The position numbers and the translations under genes are program-made. This document shows, one piece after another, positions 43,431-52,770 of a stretch of DNA of 64,000 nt. The stretch is from Lentilactobacillus kefiri (GTDB lineage Bacteria; Bacillota; Bacilli; Lactobacillales; Lactobacillaceae), in assembly GCF_007989105.1 (NCBI RefSeq), contig NZ_BJVK01000006.1, forward strand, positions 1 to 64,000. The letters run 5' to 3'. The stretch's first letter is position 1; the number at the start of each line of letters is the position of its first letter. The notes under the pieces were generated by a model. That model saw nothing but the letters and a program-made list of their open reading frames with translations, was not told where the DNA came from and made no database searches.

Positions 43431-45518
43431 ATGAATAACAATTCAACCAAAACAATTAAACAATCGGCGGGGCATTTTTTTAAACGCTTCAACCGATTTT
43501 GTCGAAGGTTTCATCTGGTTAAATGGCTAGTGGTTATCTTTTTGACAATCTCATTAGTCACAAGCACGTATTTGGTTTTCCTGGCTAAAACAGCCCATGT
43601 GCAGAATCTGGAGTCATCACTCTCCAAGACCACTGAAATTTTTGATGTTAGTAACAAAAAAGCCGGTGAATTATATGCGCAGAAGGGCACTTATGTCCAT
43701 TTGAATCAGGTTTCGGCTAATATCCCGAAAGCCGTTTTGTCCACTGAGGATCGAAATTTTTATCACGAATATGGATTCTCGTTTAAAGGAATTGCGCGGG
43801 CAATGTTTCTGTTAGTCAAAAATAAGCTTCTTCATCGTGACTATATCAGCGGTGGTGGTAGTACGCTTACTCAACAGCTGGTTAAGAATGCCTATCTTTC
43901 TCAAGAACAGACGATGACTCGAAAGCTCAAGGAACTCTTCTTGTCCATTCAGGTTGAAAATGTTTATTCCAAGAATGAAATTTTAACAATGTATTTGAAC
44001 AATGCCTACTTTGGAAATGGTGTTTGGGGTGTTCAGGATGCTGCCAGAAAATATTTTGGTGAAGACGCCGTTGATCTTTCGGTGCCGGATTCCGCTGTAT
44101 TGGCAGGAATGTTGACTTCTCCAAGTGCCTTTAACCCGATTGATAATCCTAAAGCGGCCAAATGGCGGCGAAACGTTGTCTTGCAGCTGATGGTTGAAAA
44201 CAACAAACTTACCCAGGCCCAGGCCAACTATTATAAGAAGACGCCAATTGTGACCCGAGATACCTATGTCCGTAAAGACGGCTACAAATATCCTTACTAC
44301 TTTGACGCGGTTATTGATGAGGCAATCAGTAAATACGGCATGACGGAATCAGAAATTATGAACCGTGGTTACCGGATTTATACGAATTTGAATCAATCGC
44401 AGCAAAAGGCGATGCAGACCAATTTTGATAATAATGCCATGTTCCCAGCCAATGCGGCTGATGGAACAGAGGTTCAAGCCGCTTCAATTGGAGTGTCGCC
44501 AACGACTGGTGGAGTAACGGCTGTTGTTGGTGGACGAGGCAAGCACGTCTTCCGTGGTTATAACCGAGCCACTCAGATTAATCGGCAACCTGGTTCTACC
44601 ATGAAGCCGTTGGCGGTTTATACACCAGCTCTGGAAGCTGGGTACAAATTTGATTCCGAATTGGTTGATAAGAAGAAATCATATGGAACCAACCATTACA
44701 CACCGAAAAACTATAATAATGTTTATCAGGGCAAAGTGCCGATGTATGAAGCTTTAGCTCAGAGTATGAATGCGCCTGCGGTTTGGTTACTTAACCAAAT
44801 TGGTGTCAGCCGTGGTTATGATTCGGTTAAGGACTTTAATATTCCGGTTACCAAGAAGGACAAGAACCTTGCTCTTGCCTTGGGTGGGATGTCCGGCGGG
44901 GTTTCACCACAGCAAATGGCGGGTGCATATACGGCCTTTGCTAATGGCGGTAAGATTGTCAAACCGTTCTATATCCGAAAAATCGTGGATTCCACCGGAA
45001 AAGTGGTTGTGGATAACACAGCCAAACAGGAAGGCCGTCAGATTATGTCTTCTGCGGTTGCCAAACAAATGACCAGTATGATGCTTGGGGTCTTTAATAA
45101 CGGAACTGGTGCCGATGCCAAACCTTATGGGTATCAGGTTGCCGGGAAAACCGGTAGTACCGAAGCCGATAATACGGGGTCATCGGATGCAACCAAGGAT
45201 AAATGGATCATTGGATACACGCCCGACCTGGTTGTGGCAACTTGGGAAGGATTTGACAGTACCAGTCAGGCGCATCATTTGGAAAACTTGAGTGGGACTG
45301 GTGTCGGTCCATTATTTAAGAACGAAATGCAAACGATGCTGCCTTATACAAAGAATTCCAGCTTTGATACCAAGGACGCTCAATCACTTGTTCAAAGCCA
45401 AAGCAGCAATGACAATATTTGGGATACAATCCAAAAGAAGAGCAGCCAATATGGTAATCAAATTGAACAAAAAGCCAAAGATTTAATTGATGATGCCAAA
45501 AGCTGGTTCAATCATTAA
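43431..45518 (+). CDS. Class A penicillin-binding protein (PBP1A/2A family), bifunctional
   Basis: A 695-residue peptidoglycan synthase. After a basic cytoplasmic tail comes one membrane anchor (about residues 27-49, WLVVIFLTISLVTSTYLVFL). The GT51 glycosyltransferase domain shows STEDRNFYHEYG with its catalytic glutamate, and GGSTLTQQLVKNAYLSQ. The transpeptidase domain has SxxK in GSTMKPL, SxN in SMNAPAVW and KTG in GKTGSTEAD. It polymerises lipid II and cross-links the strands outside the membrane, which fits the nearby murE, murC and D-Asp bridge genes. ATG at 43431 follows AAAAGGAG. No extra C-terminal domain is present; the tail is low-complexity and ends in KSWFNH. Confidence 0.94.
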   Translation: MNNNSTKTIKQSAGHFFKRFNRFCRRFHLVKWLVVIFLTISLVTSTYLVFLAKTAHVQNLESSLSKTTEIFDVSNKKAGELYAQKGTYVHLNQVSANIPKAVLSTEDRNFYHEYGFSFKGIARAMFLLVKNKLLHRDYISGGGSTLTQQLVKNAYLSQEQTMTRKLKELFLSIQVENVYSKNEILTMYLNNAYFGNGVWGVQDAARKYFGEDAVDLSVPDSAVLAGMLTSPSAFNPIDNPKAAKWRRNVVLQLMVENNKLTQAQANYYKKTPIVTRDTYVRKDGYKYPYYFDAVIDEAISKYGMTESEIMNRGYRIYTNLNQSQQKAMQTNFDNNAMFPANAADGTEVQAASIGVSPTTGGVTAVVGGRGKHVFRGYNRATQINRQPGSTMKPLAVYTPALEAGYKFDSELVDKKKSYGTNHYTPKNYNNVYQGKVPMYEALAQSMNAPAVWLLNQIGVSRGYDSVKDFNIPVTKKDKNLALALGGMSGGVSPQQMAGAYTAFANGGKIVKPFYIRKIVDSTGKVVVDNTAKQEGRQIMSSAVAKQMTSMMLGVFNNGTGADAKPYGYQVAGKTGSTEADNTGSSDATKDKWIIGYTPDLVVATWEGFDSTSQAHHLENLSGTGVGPLFKNEMQTMLPYTKNSSFDTKDAQSLVQSQSSNDNIWDTIQKKSSQYGNQIEQKAKDLIDDAKSWFNH

Positions 45519-45590
45519 ACAGATAAGCCGGAAGCGATTTCTGGAATGTGTTAGAATTAGATAAATAAATTAGTTAGGGGAATATATTTA

Positions 45591-45935
45591 ATGAATGAAA
45601 AAATGACCGCAACTGTGAACCAACTCCAATCCGAATTGATCGCATCTGATGAATTCACGGAGATTCAAGCAGCATTTGCCGACCTTAAGAAGAACGTGGA
45701 TGATTACAAGGTCTTTAATGACTTCCAAGAGGCTCAAGCAAAGCTTCAACAGAAACAAATGCAAGGTGCTCAACCTACGCAAGAAGAGATTCAGAACATT
45801 CAGGCAATTGCCGGAAAAATGCGTGAAAGCAAGTTAATCTCCAACTTGATGACTAAGGAAAAAGCGCTCAGCCAATTATTGGCCGACATTAACAATACGG
45901 TTACAAAGCCGATTAGCGATTTATATCGTTCATAA
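45591..45935 (+). CDS. YlbF/YmcA-family protein
   Basis: A 114-residue all-helical protein. The helices AVNQLQSELIASDEFTEIQAAFADLKKN and YKVFNDFQEAQAKLQQKQMQG are of the YlbF/YmcA (Com_YlbF) family. In Bacillus, YlbF, YmcA and YaaT form a complex that influences RNase Y and development. Lactobacilli keep a related protein of this size, often called YheA/YmcA-like, next to yhaM or similar genes. The ATG follows TTAGGGG. It is separated from yhaO by a terminator-like hairpin, so it may be its own unit although the neighbourhood is conserved. Confidence 0.85.
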   Translation: MNEKMTATVNQLQSELIASDEFTEIQAAFADLKKNVDDYKVFNDFQEAQAKLQQKQMQGAQPTQEEIQNIQAIAGKMRESKLISNLMTKEKALSQLLADINNTVTKPISDLYRS

Positions 45936-45937
45936 TC

Positions 45938-45980
45938 AAAAAAAGCGCGGAATTAGTTTAAATCTAATTCGGCGCTTTTC
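45938..45980 (+). terminator. Terminator after the YlbF-family gene
   Basis: AAGCGCGGAATTAG pairs with CTAATTCGGCGCTT around a TTTAAAT loop, followed by TTTCC. The T run is short. Confidence 0.7.
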
Positions 45981-46009
45981 CGTACATATATGTTAGAAAG
46001 GTATTCATT

Positions 46010-47251
46010 ATGAAATTCATTCATACGGCAGATCTACATTTGGATAGTCCATTTTTAGGACTCAAAAATAACGGGCTTCCTGATGAACTTTGGGAAAAGG
46101 TTCATCAATCAACCTTTGATTCTTTTAAAAGAATCATTGATGGGGCAATTGAGCAGCAAGTGGATTTTGTTTTGCTGGTAGGTGACCTGTTCGACCGTGA
46201 AGAACGAAGTGTCGCTGCTGATGCATTTTTGATTAACCAGCTAAATCGGCTTAAGGACCACGAAATTGAAGCGTTTGTCAGTTTCGGTAACCATGATTAT
46301 TCGACGGCGGACCCGGCTTCGTTCGGCTATCCGGCCAATACTCAGGTATTTGGCAATCAGGTTGAGACAAAGCGGTATCCGTTGCATGACGGCACGGTTG
46401 TTGCCATTAATGGATTTAGCTTTGACAAGCAGTGGATTACGCAACCGGTGATTCAAGAATATCCTCAGGCGGTTTCCGATGCGACCTGGAATATTGGGAT
46501 GCTTCACGGCAGCTTGAGCTCCTTGAACTCACCTGAAGCGAATTACGCGCCATTCACACTATCAGAACTCCAAGAAAAGGGTTATGACTACTGGGCATTA
46601 GGCCATATTCACAAGCGGCAATCATTAAACGCTCAGGGAACGATCAACTATTCAGGAAATACCCAGGGACGACACATTAACGAATCAGGTGAAAAGGGAT
46701 ATCTGCTGGTTCAAAATGAGGGTCAACAACTTACAACGACATTTAAACCGACTGCACCAATTATTTGGGAAAAAGTCACCATGTCTTTGGCTGATTTATC
46801 AACCGATCAATTGGCAGCTTCAATGCTTGAAAAAATTGCCGATTTGAAATATTCAAAACTTCACTTCATCAGAATTGAGCTAACCAGCGACACTAATGTT
46901 GATCCGGCCATTCTTAATCAGATTAACAATGGTGATTTGCTGGATGAGCTCCAGGAACTCAATACCGATAAGTGGCAGCAATTGAACTGTTGGATCACTT
47001 CGGTAGAAGCTCCACAAGTCAGTGATGTGGTCTACAGCACGATTGACCAGAAGTATTTCAATCAGGCACGGGAAGCAACTTTGAACGATGATGTCTTTAA
47101 CCAAGTTCTCAAAGACTTTTCAAAGCAACCGGCGTTTATTAAAGACGAAGTCAGTCAAGCGGATGCCAAACATGAAATTTATGATCAGGCTGGAACAATT
47201 TTGCAAGAAAACGTGGTTAATCCTGATGATGTAGAGGAGGATTCTAAGTGA
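46010..47251 (+). CDS. yhaO: DNA repair metallophosphoesterase YhaO (SbcD/Mre11-like)
   Basis: A 413-residue exonuclease-like protein. The calcineurin-type metal-binding motifs are in order: FIHTADLHLDSPF (D-x-H), LLVGDLFDRE (G-D-x2-D), SFGNHDYS (G-N-H-D), GMLHGSL and ALGHIHKRQ (G-H-x-H). These are the Mre11/SbcD nuclease residues. The C-terminal part is the capping domain. It pairs with YhaN, a Rad50/SbcC-like ATPase, encoded by the next gene with a four-base overlap (GTGA). The complex is expected to process DNA ends. ATG follows AGAAAGGT. Confidence 0.93.
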   Translation: MKFIHTADLHLDSPFLGLKNNGLPDELWEKVHQSTFDSFKRIIDGAIEQQVDFVLLVGDLFDREERSVAADAFLINQLNRLKDHEIEAFVSFGNHDYSTADPASFGYPANTQVFGNQVETKRYPLHDGTVVAINGFSFDKQWITQPVIQEYPQAVSDATWNIGMLHGSLSSLNSPEANYAPFTLSELQEKGYDYWALGHIHKRQSLNAQGTINYSGNTQGRHINESGEKGYLLVQNEGQQLTTTFKPTAPIIWEKVTMSLADLSTDQLAASMLEKIADLKYSKLHFIRIELTSDTNVDPAILNQINNGDLLDELQELNTDKWQQLNCWITSVEAPQVSDVVYSTIDQKYFNQAREATLNDDVFNQVLKDFSKQPAFIKDEVSQADAKHEIYDQAGTILQENVVNPDDVEEDSK

Positions 47252-49830
47252 TTATTAAGCAATTAAATATTTACGGTTATGGTCGCTGGATTGATCAGCA
47301 AATTGATATCCAGAATCCTCTGCAAGTCATTTATGGCCCGAATGAAGCGGGAAAAAGTACCATTATCGCTTTTATAAAGGGCATCCTGTTTGGCTTTCCC
47401 GACAAGAAGCATTCACCCCATGGCCAATATCAACCCAAAGGAAATGCACCTTATGGTGGTGAAATGACTTTCGAGGTTGATGGGCACCTCTATAAAATTG
47501 TCCGAACTGGTTTAAAGTATAATGGCACGATAAAATTTTACGATTTAGATCAAGGTACAAAACTGACCAAAGACGATTATCAGAATATCATCTCGCCGAT
47601 TGACCGGACAGCATACGATCAATTGTTTTACTTTGGCAGTATTGATCAACACGAGTTCTACCAGATGGGGCGTGATGAACTGAGGATGCGGATTCAATCC
47701 ATTGGGGTTGCGGGAGCTGGAGACTGGATGTCCCTGCAGTCGAATTTGGATAAACAATCGGCGAAGATGTATGCCCCTCATGGTCGGACAAAAACGATTA
47801 ACGTTCAAATTTCAGATTATAAAAAGCTGGAAAAGCAAGTTACCGACGCCAAGGCAGATTTTCCCCGTTACCAGCATTTGCAAGCAGATTTGAAAACAAA
47901 ACAGGCGAGCTTGGATCAACTGCAGTCACAGTTAAAGGTTCTCGATCGTCAGTTGGACGAAAAACGTCATCTGCAGACGTTATTGCCACTGGTCAGTCAG
48001 CTAAAAGGATTAAAGGGTCTTGATGAATCCCAACTGAAGGCGGGATTCACCAATGATGATATTAATCAGTTTAATCAGCTTGACTTGCAGCTTAAGACGC
48101 AAGAAGAGCAGGTATCTACAAGACAAAAAGCGGTTGATGAAATTGCCGGCAATCTGGTAGTGACCCCTAGTCAAAAGTTTTATGAAGCCCATAAATCCGA
48201 CGTTGACCGATTGACTGATGAATTGCCGGATGCTCAAAAGCTGGCTCTTAGAATTGAAATGACCGCAGCTCAGATTGCGGAAGTTCAAAAACAAGTTGAT
48301 GAAAAGGCAAGCCTGATTGATAAGAATGACCAGGGGGAATTACCCAAGCCGTTTGATCGGCAAACTTTTAATCAGGTCAATGATTTATTGCGTGAACAAC
48401 AGAATTTGAAAGAACGGTTATCAGAAAATCATCGCCGTCGCAGACAGTCTAGTCCATCCAAAAACCAACCGAATTTCTCAATTTGGTATGGTGTTGCGAT
48501 TGCATTAATCATTGGGGCGGTTCTCCTGAGTACCACTTCGGCTGGTTGGATTGGTTACATTTTAGCGATTGTTTCGGCAGTTTGGGGTTGGTACAACGCC
48601 AAGAATTCGACCCAGGATGCACCGGTTGAAACAAGGGATGATCAGGCGGCTGTTCAAAGCCAGTTAGAGAAAATTCAAGATAAAATGGCCGTTATCTCTA
48701 AGAAATTTCAGCTCCAAGGAATTGATGAACCAAATTGGATTTCCATTCAGTCACCATTGCAGCAGGTTGCTGATTTAAAGGTAAATTTACAAAAGCAGTC
48801 CAATACTTTGAATGATAGTCAACGAAAATACTCGGACTTTCTCAGGAAATGGACGTTTGCCAGTGATTGGCTGAAGTTTGATCAGTCGAAGTATTCCCAG
48901 ACGGTTGAGACAATTGCTGGAACTGTCAAACACTGGCAGCAGTTATCAGCAAGCTATCAACAGCAGAAAGACGAACTGGATAAACGGCAAAAGGACCTTG
49001 CGTCAGCCAAAGCGGATTTTGAACAATTGTTGCTGAAGAAAAAGCAATTTTTAGATCATCGTGGAATTCAGTCAGACACGGCATTTAATCAGTTGGTTGA
49101 ATCTCAAGGTTCACTGGCAAAAGATTTGAGTCGAAAAGCTGATTTGGAAAAACAGATCACCGCAGCCAATGTGCAGATTCCCGATGACCTAGATTCGGAA
49201 CAATTAGATGCAGCAATTAATGATCTGGCCGTTAAGGGTCAGGCAATGCGTCAAAAGTTGGATGACTTAAGTCAGGAGACCACTCGAATTAAGACCGAAG
49301 TCGAAGGCTTGATTAAGAACGGAAAATATTATGATTTGCGCCAACAGTTGGTAAACATGCAGACAGAAATTGTTGAAAATGTTCAAAAGTATATGGCGTT
49401 GAAGTTAAGTTCTCAGTGGATTCAAGCAGTTCTCAACATTGCCAGCAAGGGGCGTTTGCCAAAGACATTGGCCCTTGCCAAAGAGTATTTTGCGACTTTG
49501 ACCAATAATGCGTATAAGGATATCATTTTCAAGAATGAAATTTCAGTTGTTCGAAATGATGACGTGCATTTTCCAATTAATGAATTATCGACCGGTACGT
49601 TGGAGCAGCTTTATCTAGCATTAATCTTTTCAATGTCGGTTGGGTTTAGTGATCAGTATCCAATGCCGATTATGATTGACGATGGCTTTGTGAACTTTGA
49701 CAAAGATCGGAAAAAGGCAGCTGGTAAATTGCTTGATCAGGTTAGCGAAAGAACCCAAGTCTTATACTTCACCGCAAACCTCGATGACAACATTGATTCA
49801 AGTTTGGTCTTAAATCTTAAAAAGCTTTAG
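47248..49830 (+). CDS. yhaN: SbcC/Rad50-like ATPase YhaN
   Basis: An 860-residue SMC-like ATPase. Walker A is YGPNEAGKSTIIAF near residue 30, and the N-terminal head is followed by two long coiled-coil regions. Between them a pair of hydrophobic segments occurs (about residues 412-450, SIWYGVAIALIIGAVLL and IGYILAIVSAVWGWY), as in other YhaN proteins, which suggests a membrane-associated hinge in place of a zinc hook. The C-terminal head has the signature LSTGTLEQLYLAL and Walker B MIDDGFVNFD. The start is GTG overlapping the yhaO stop, with GAGGAGG upstream. Together with YhaO it forms an end-processing complex. Confidence 0.92.
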   Translation: MIIKQLNIYGYGRWIDQQIDIQNPLQVIYGPNEAGKSTIIAFIKGILFGFPDKKHSPHGQYQPKGNAPYGGEMTFEVDGHLYKIVRTGLKYNGTIKFYDLDQGTKLTKDDYQNIISPIDRTAYDQLFYFGSIDQHEFYQMGRDELRMRIQSIGVAGAGDWMSLQSNLDKQSAKMYAPHGRTKTINVQISDYKKLEKQVTDAKADFPRYQHLQADLKTKQASLDQLQSQLKVLDRQLDEKRHLQTLLPLVSQLKGLKGLDESQLKAGFTNDDINQFNQLDLQLKTQEEQVSTRQKAVDEIAGNLVVTPSQKFYEAHKSDVDRLTDELPDAQKLALRIEMTAAQIAEVQKQVDEKASLIDKNDQGELPKPFDRQTFNQVNDLLREQQNLKERLSENHRRRRQSSPSKNQPNFSIWYGVAIALIIGAVLLSTTSAGWIGYILAIVSAVWGWYNAKNSTQDAPVETRDDQAAVQSQLEKIQDKMAVISKKFQLQGIDEPNWISIQSPLQQVADLKVNLQKQSNTLNDSQRKYSDFLRKWTFASDWLKFDQSKYSQTVETIAGTVKHWQQLSASYQQQKDELDKRQKDLASAKADFEQLLLKKKQFLDHRGIQSDTAFNQLVESQGSLAKDLSRKADLEKQITAANVQIPDDLDSEQLDAAINDLAVKGQAMRQKLDDLSQETTRIKTEVEGLIKNGKYYDLRQQLVNMQTEIVENVQKYMALKLSSQWIQAVLNIASKGRLPKTLALAKEYFATLTNNAYKDIIFKNEISVVRNDDVHFPINELSTGTLEQLYLALIFSMSVGFSDQYPMPIMIDDGFVNFDKDRKKAAGKLLDQVSERTQVLYFTANLDDNIDSSLVLNLKKL

Positions 49831-49841
49831 GAGGCGATTTT

Positions 49842-50828
49842 ATGGCAAAACAACTCATGGATATTCAGTTGGATGAGGACTTTGAGATGTATGTTCTCTT
49901 AAAAGATTCAACGAAACGAGTCGCAAAAAACGGCAAAACATTTTTGTCACTGGTATTTCAAGATAAATCGGGAGAAATATCTGGTAAGTATTGGGATGCT
50001 TCCAAGGAAGATGTGGCACGATTCACTTCCGGAAAAGTTGTTTTATTAAAGGGAAAACGAGAGAATTACATGAACTCCCCACAAATTAAAATTCTTGCGA
50101 TGCGGTTGGCTAACAACAGCGAGCCGCATGACCCGGTCAATTTTGTTAAGCGGGCAGGCATGTCTCGGGATCAAATGGAAGAGTACATTGATCAAACAAT
50201 TTTTGAAATCACCAATGCAACCTATAACCGGATTGTTCGGTCATTGCTTTCAAAGCATGCCGATGCATTTTACACATTTCCGGCTGCTAAATCGAACCAC
50301 CATGATTTTGCCGGTGGCTTGGCATTTCATACGATTTCGATTTTACGTCAGGCACATGCAATCGTGAGTCAGTATGATGGTATAAATGCGCCTTTATTAT
50401 ACGCAGGTGCCATTTTACATGATCTTGGTAAAACGATAGAGTTGTCCGGCCCAGTGGCCACAGAGTACACATTAGCGGGTAATCTGCTTGGACACATCAG
50501 TATTATGGATGCTGAAATTAGTGAGACTGCTGATAAATTGGGAATTGACCCAGAATCACAAGATTTATTGCTCTTAAGACATATGATTCTTTCACACCAT
50601 GGATTGCTGGAATATGGATCTCCGGAACAGCCGAAGATTCTTGAAGCAGAAATCCTTCATCATCTTGACGAGCTTGATGCGACGATTGTGATGATCCAAG
50701 GTGCTACTAAGAATATTGAACCGGGACAATTCAGTGATCGAGTGTTCGGATTGGATAATCGGCGCTTTTATAAGCCTAAAAAGTCGGTTGATCCCAAACA
50801 AAAACCGACCCAGGGCAAGCTTTTATGA
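49842..50828 (+). CDS. yhaM: 3'-5' exoribonuclease YhaM
   Basis: A 328-residue nuclease with an N-terminal OB-fold (about residues 10-95, LKDSTKRVAKNGKTFLSLVFQD) and a C-terminal HD domain. The metal-binding residues are seen in HDFAGGLAFHT, AILHDLGK (the HD pair) and LSHHGLLEYG. YhaM degrades RNA and single-stranded DNA from the 3' end and helps mature mRNA ends in Firmicutes. It follows yhaN by 11 bases with AGGAGGCG before its ATG, completing a three-gene operon that ends at a strong terminator. Confidence 0.94.
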   Translation: MAKQLMDIQLDEDFEMYVLLKDSTKRVAKNGKTFLSLVFQDKSGEISGKYWDASKEDVARFTSGKVVLLKGKRENYMNSPQIKILAMRLANNSEPHDPVNFVKRAGMSRDQMEEYIDQTIFEITNATYNRIVRSLLSKHADAFYTFPAAKSNHHDFAGGLAFHTISILRQAHAIVSQYDGINAPLLYAGAILHDLGKTIELSGPVATEYTLAGNLLGHISIMDAEISETADKLGIDPESQDLLLLRHMILSHHGLLEYGSPEQPKILEAEILHHLDELDATIVMIQGATKNIEPGQFSDRVFGLDNRRFYKPKKSVDPKQKPTQGKLL

Positions 50829-50839
50829 TGTTAAGACAA

Positions 50840-50879
50840 TAAAAAAGGAATTGAACTTAAAAGTTCAATTCCTTTTTGT
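50840..50879. terminator. Bidirectional terminator between yhaM and prsA
   Basis: AAAAAGGAATTGAACTT is followed directly by its reverse complement, giving a hairpin of about 17 pairs with T runs on either strand. Confidence 0.9.
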
Positions 50880-50895
50880 CTAGCTATTTTTAAGA

Positions 50896-51777
50896 TTACT
50901 TCTTAGTTGAGCTTGATGAAAGGTAATCTGATAAGACGTTTTGAAGGTCTTTATCTTGGATGGTAACTTTACCTTTTTTAAGAACCTTAGATACAACTGA
51001 ATGTAAGGTGTTGCTGTCAGACATCTTGGAAGTAACGATTTGATTCTTCAATTCTGATTCATGTTGTTTCCAAGTTCCCTTTGAAGGGTGGTTAACCATT
51101 TGGATAATTTGGTAACCATATTGAGTCTTAACAGGGGTCTTGGTGTATTCACCGTTCTTCAACTTGAATGCAGCTTTCTTGAAGTTAGAATCAAGAGTGG
51201 TGTTAGTGTTGTCAAATGGTGAAATACGTCCGCCTTTGTTCTTAGTTGCAGTGTCAGTTGAATACTTCTTAGCTAAGCTTGAGAAGCTCTTGCCATCTTT
51301 AAGTTCACTGATAACTTTGTTTGCTGTGGTTTTCTTAGAAACCAAGATTTCGTTAACAGTAACTTTTGGTTGATATGACTTGAACTGAGTTTGAAGTTGA
51401 GCATCAGTAATGGTGATGTTGTCTTTAACAGCTTGCTTCAATAAGAGGTTTGAACGAATTGAGTCCTTTAATTGAGAAGCGGTCATACCATTTTGTTGGA
51501 GAACTGAGTTAAATGATGAACCATATTGCTTCTTGTATTTAGCAAATTCACTATTTACTTGTGAGCTCTTAACATCTTTACCGTATTGCTTTTCCAAGAC
51601 CTTGTTTAAGATCATTTGTTGCAATACTTGTTTACCGCTTGAAGTACTCTTCAAACTACTGTAATAAGCACTTTCTGTAATTTTACCGCCGTTTGTAGTT
51701 GCAACAGTTTTGCTGCCACAAGCTGCAAGGGTAAAACTCATCATAATGCCGGCTAAAACGATTAGCCATTTTTTCAT
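50896..51777 (-). CDS. prsA: PrsA foldase lipoprotein (parvulin-type peptidyl-prolyl isomerase)
   Basis: A 293-residue lipoprotein. The signal peptide [16 protein letters not shown] ends in the lipobox LAAC. The central parvulin domain (about residues 140-230) shows [35 protein letters not shown] and YGYQIIQMV. The flanking helices form the chaperone part. It sits outside the membrane and helps secreted proteins fold, which suits the two secreted S53 proteases and the PBP in this window. The parvulin loop lacks some residues of active isomerases, so it may act mainly as a chaperone; this is uncertain. A second ATG four codons upstream (51789) is possible. Confidence 0.93.
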   Translation of the reverse strand: MKKWLIVLAGIMMSFTLAACGSKTVATTNGGKITESAYYSSLKSTSSGKQVLQQMILNKVLEKQYGKDVKSSQVNSEFAKYKKQYGSSFNSVLQQNGMTASQLKDSIRSNLLLKQAVKDNITITDAQLQTQFKSYQPKVTVNEILVSKKTTANKVISELKDGKSFSSLAKKYSTDTATKNKGGRISPFDNTNTTLDSNFKKAAFKLKNGEYTKTPVKTQYGYQIIQMVNHPSKGTWKQHESELKNQIVTSKMSDSNTLHSVVSKVLKKGKVTIQDKDLQNVLSDYLSSSSTKK

Positions 51778-51907
51778 ACAAAAACACATCCATTCCTAAA
51801 AGTATTCGTCTGCAAAGCAAACGTTCTCGATAATAATAATAACATAATATGACACGTTTATATAATGACCACTGGAATTTAACGAAATTTTCAGATTTTA
51901 TTAAAGA

Positions 51908-52216
51908 CTACTTTAGTTTGTCTGAATATTTGTTAATTTCATCCAGGCGGGGTTCAATTTGAAACATGGCGTCATCGATATCTCGTTGAATGCCGGAAAT
52001 TGTTTTTTCCAGGGCAGGCAATTGGCTCTTAAATTGATCCATTGAGTTTTTAAAATCCTGATAAGCTGTTTTCCAATCTGCAGCTTTCTGTTTTTTATCC
52101 TCAAATGATGTCTTGGCCCGTTGGACAAATTCTTCCGGCGTTTCTTTGCGGGAATAAAGGTAAGCACCCGCAACAATCGCGGTTGCACCGATAATTTTAA
52201 AAGCTGTCTTCATCAT
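51908..52216 (-). CDS. Small membrane-anchored coiled-coil protein (YtxH-like)
   Basis: A 102-residue protein with one short N-terminal hydrophobic helix (FKIIGATAIVAGAYLYS) followed by a charged coiled coil from about residue 25 to the end (EEFVQRAKTSFEDKKQKAADWKT and DEINKYSDKLK). This layout resembles the YtxH group, whose function is poorly known. The ATG overlaps the stop of hit (TAATG), so it is translated from the same mRNA. This gene order, hit followed by a small coiled-coil protein and then prsA, recurs in lactobacilli to my knowledge. Confidence 0.75.
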   Translation of the reverse strand: MMKTAFKIIGATAIVAGAYLYSRKETPEEFVQRAKTSFEDKKQKAADWKTAYQDFKNSMDQFKSQLPALEKTISGIQRDIDDAMFQIEPRLDEINKYSDKLK

Positions 52217-52644
52217 TAATCACCTATATGTTTTTCGATTGATTCCTGGATGGCCTTGAGTTGATCGGGAGAGTATTTTTTTGAATTGTCCTTGAAGATC
52301 ATCTTAAAGTCATCATTGTTGGTATAGCGGGGAATTAAGTGGAAGTGAGAATGGAAAACAGACTGGTAGGCAACCTGACCATTGTTGTTCAAAATGTTCA
52401 TCCCTTTAATATCCGGGTTGGATGCCTTGACAGCACGCGCAATCTTTGGAATTCTTGCAAAAACCTCACTTGCCAGTTCTTCATCATAATCAAAGATATT
52501 GGCAATATGTTTCTTGGGGATTACCAAAGTATGTCCTGGAGTTCCCTGAGAAATATCCAAAAATGCCTTTACAATATCATCCTCATAAACAGTGTAGCTG
52601 GGGATTTCATTTCTTACGATTTTACAAAAAATGCAATCTTTCAT
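52216..52644 (-). CDS. hit: HIT-family nucleotide-binding protein
   Basis: A 142-residue histidine-triad protein. The catalytic triad is in FHSHFHLIPRY (H-x-H-x-H), and CIFCKIVRNEIPSY at the start carries two cysteines that may bind zinc. It hydrolyses nucleoside phosphoramidates or adenylated compounds in the cytoplasm; the natural substrate is not known. It is divergent from ecsA, as in Bacillus. It is followed by the coiled-coil gene with an overlapping start. The ATG follows AAGAAGGCAGAG. Confidence 0.94.
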   Translation of the reverse strand: MKDCIFCKIVRNEIPSYTVYEDDIVKAFLDISQGTPGHTLVIPKKHIANIFDYDEELASEVFARIPKIARAVKASNPDIKGMNILNNNGQVAYQSVFHSHFHLIPRYTNNDDFKMIFKDNSKKYSPDQLKAIQESIEKHIGD

Positions 52645-52676
52645 AATCTCTGCCTTCTTTCTGTGAATACTAATGA

Positions 52677-52734
52677 TATTATACCATTAATATCCGCTTG
52701 GCCTAATTCAACGGCTGATGTAATATGGTATAAT
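52677..52734. promoter_or_regulatory. Divergent extended -10 promoters of hit and ecsA
   Basis: TGGTATAAT occurs on the plus strand (-10 at 52729-52734) ahead of ecsA and on the minus strand (-10 at 52682-52677) ahead of hit. For ecsA a TTCAAC lies 16 bases upstream; the hit promoter has no clear -35. The two -10 elements are 46 bases apart. Confidence 0.6.
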
Positions 52735-52770
52735 CTTGTTTGTAGATTTTAGATGATGTGGAGGTAAATA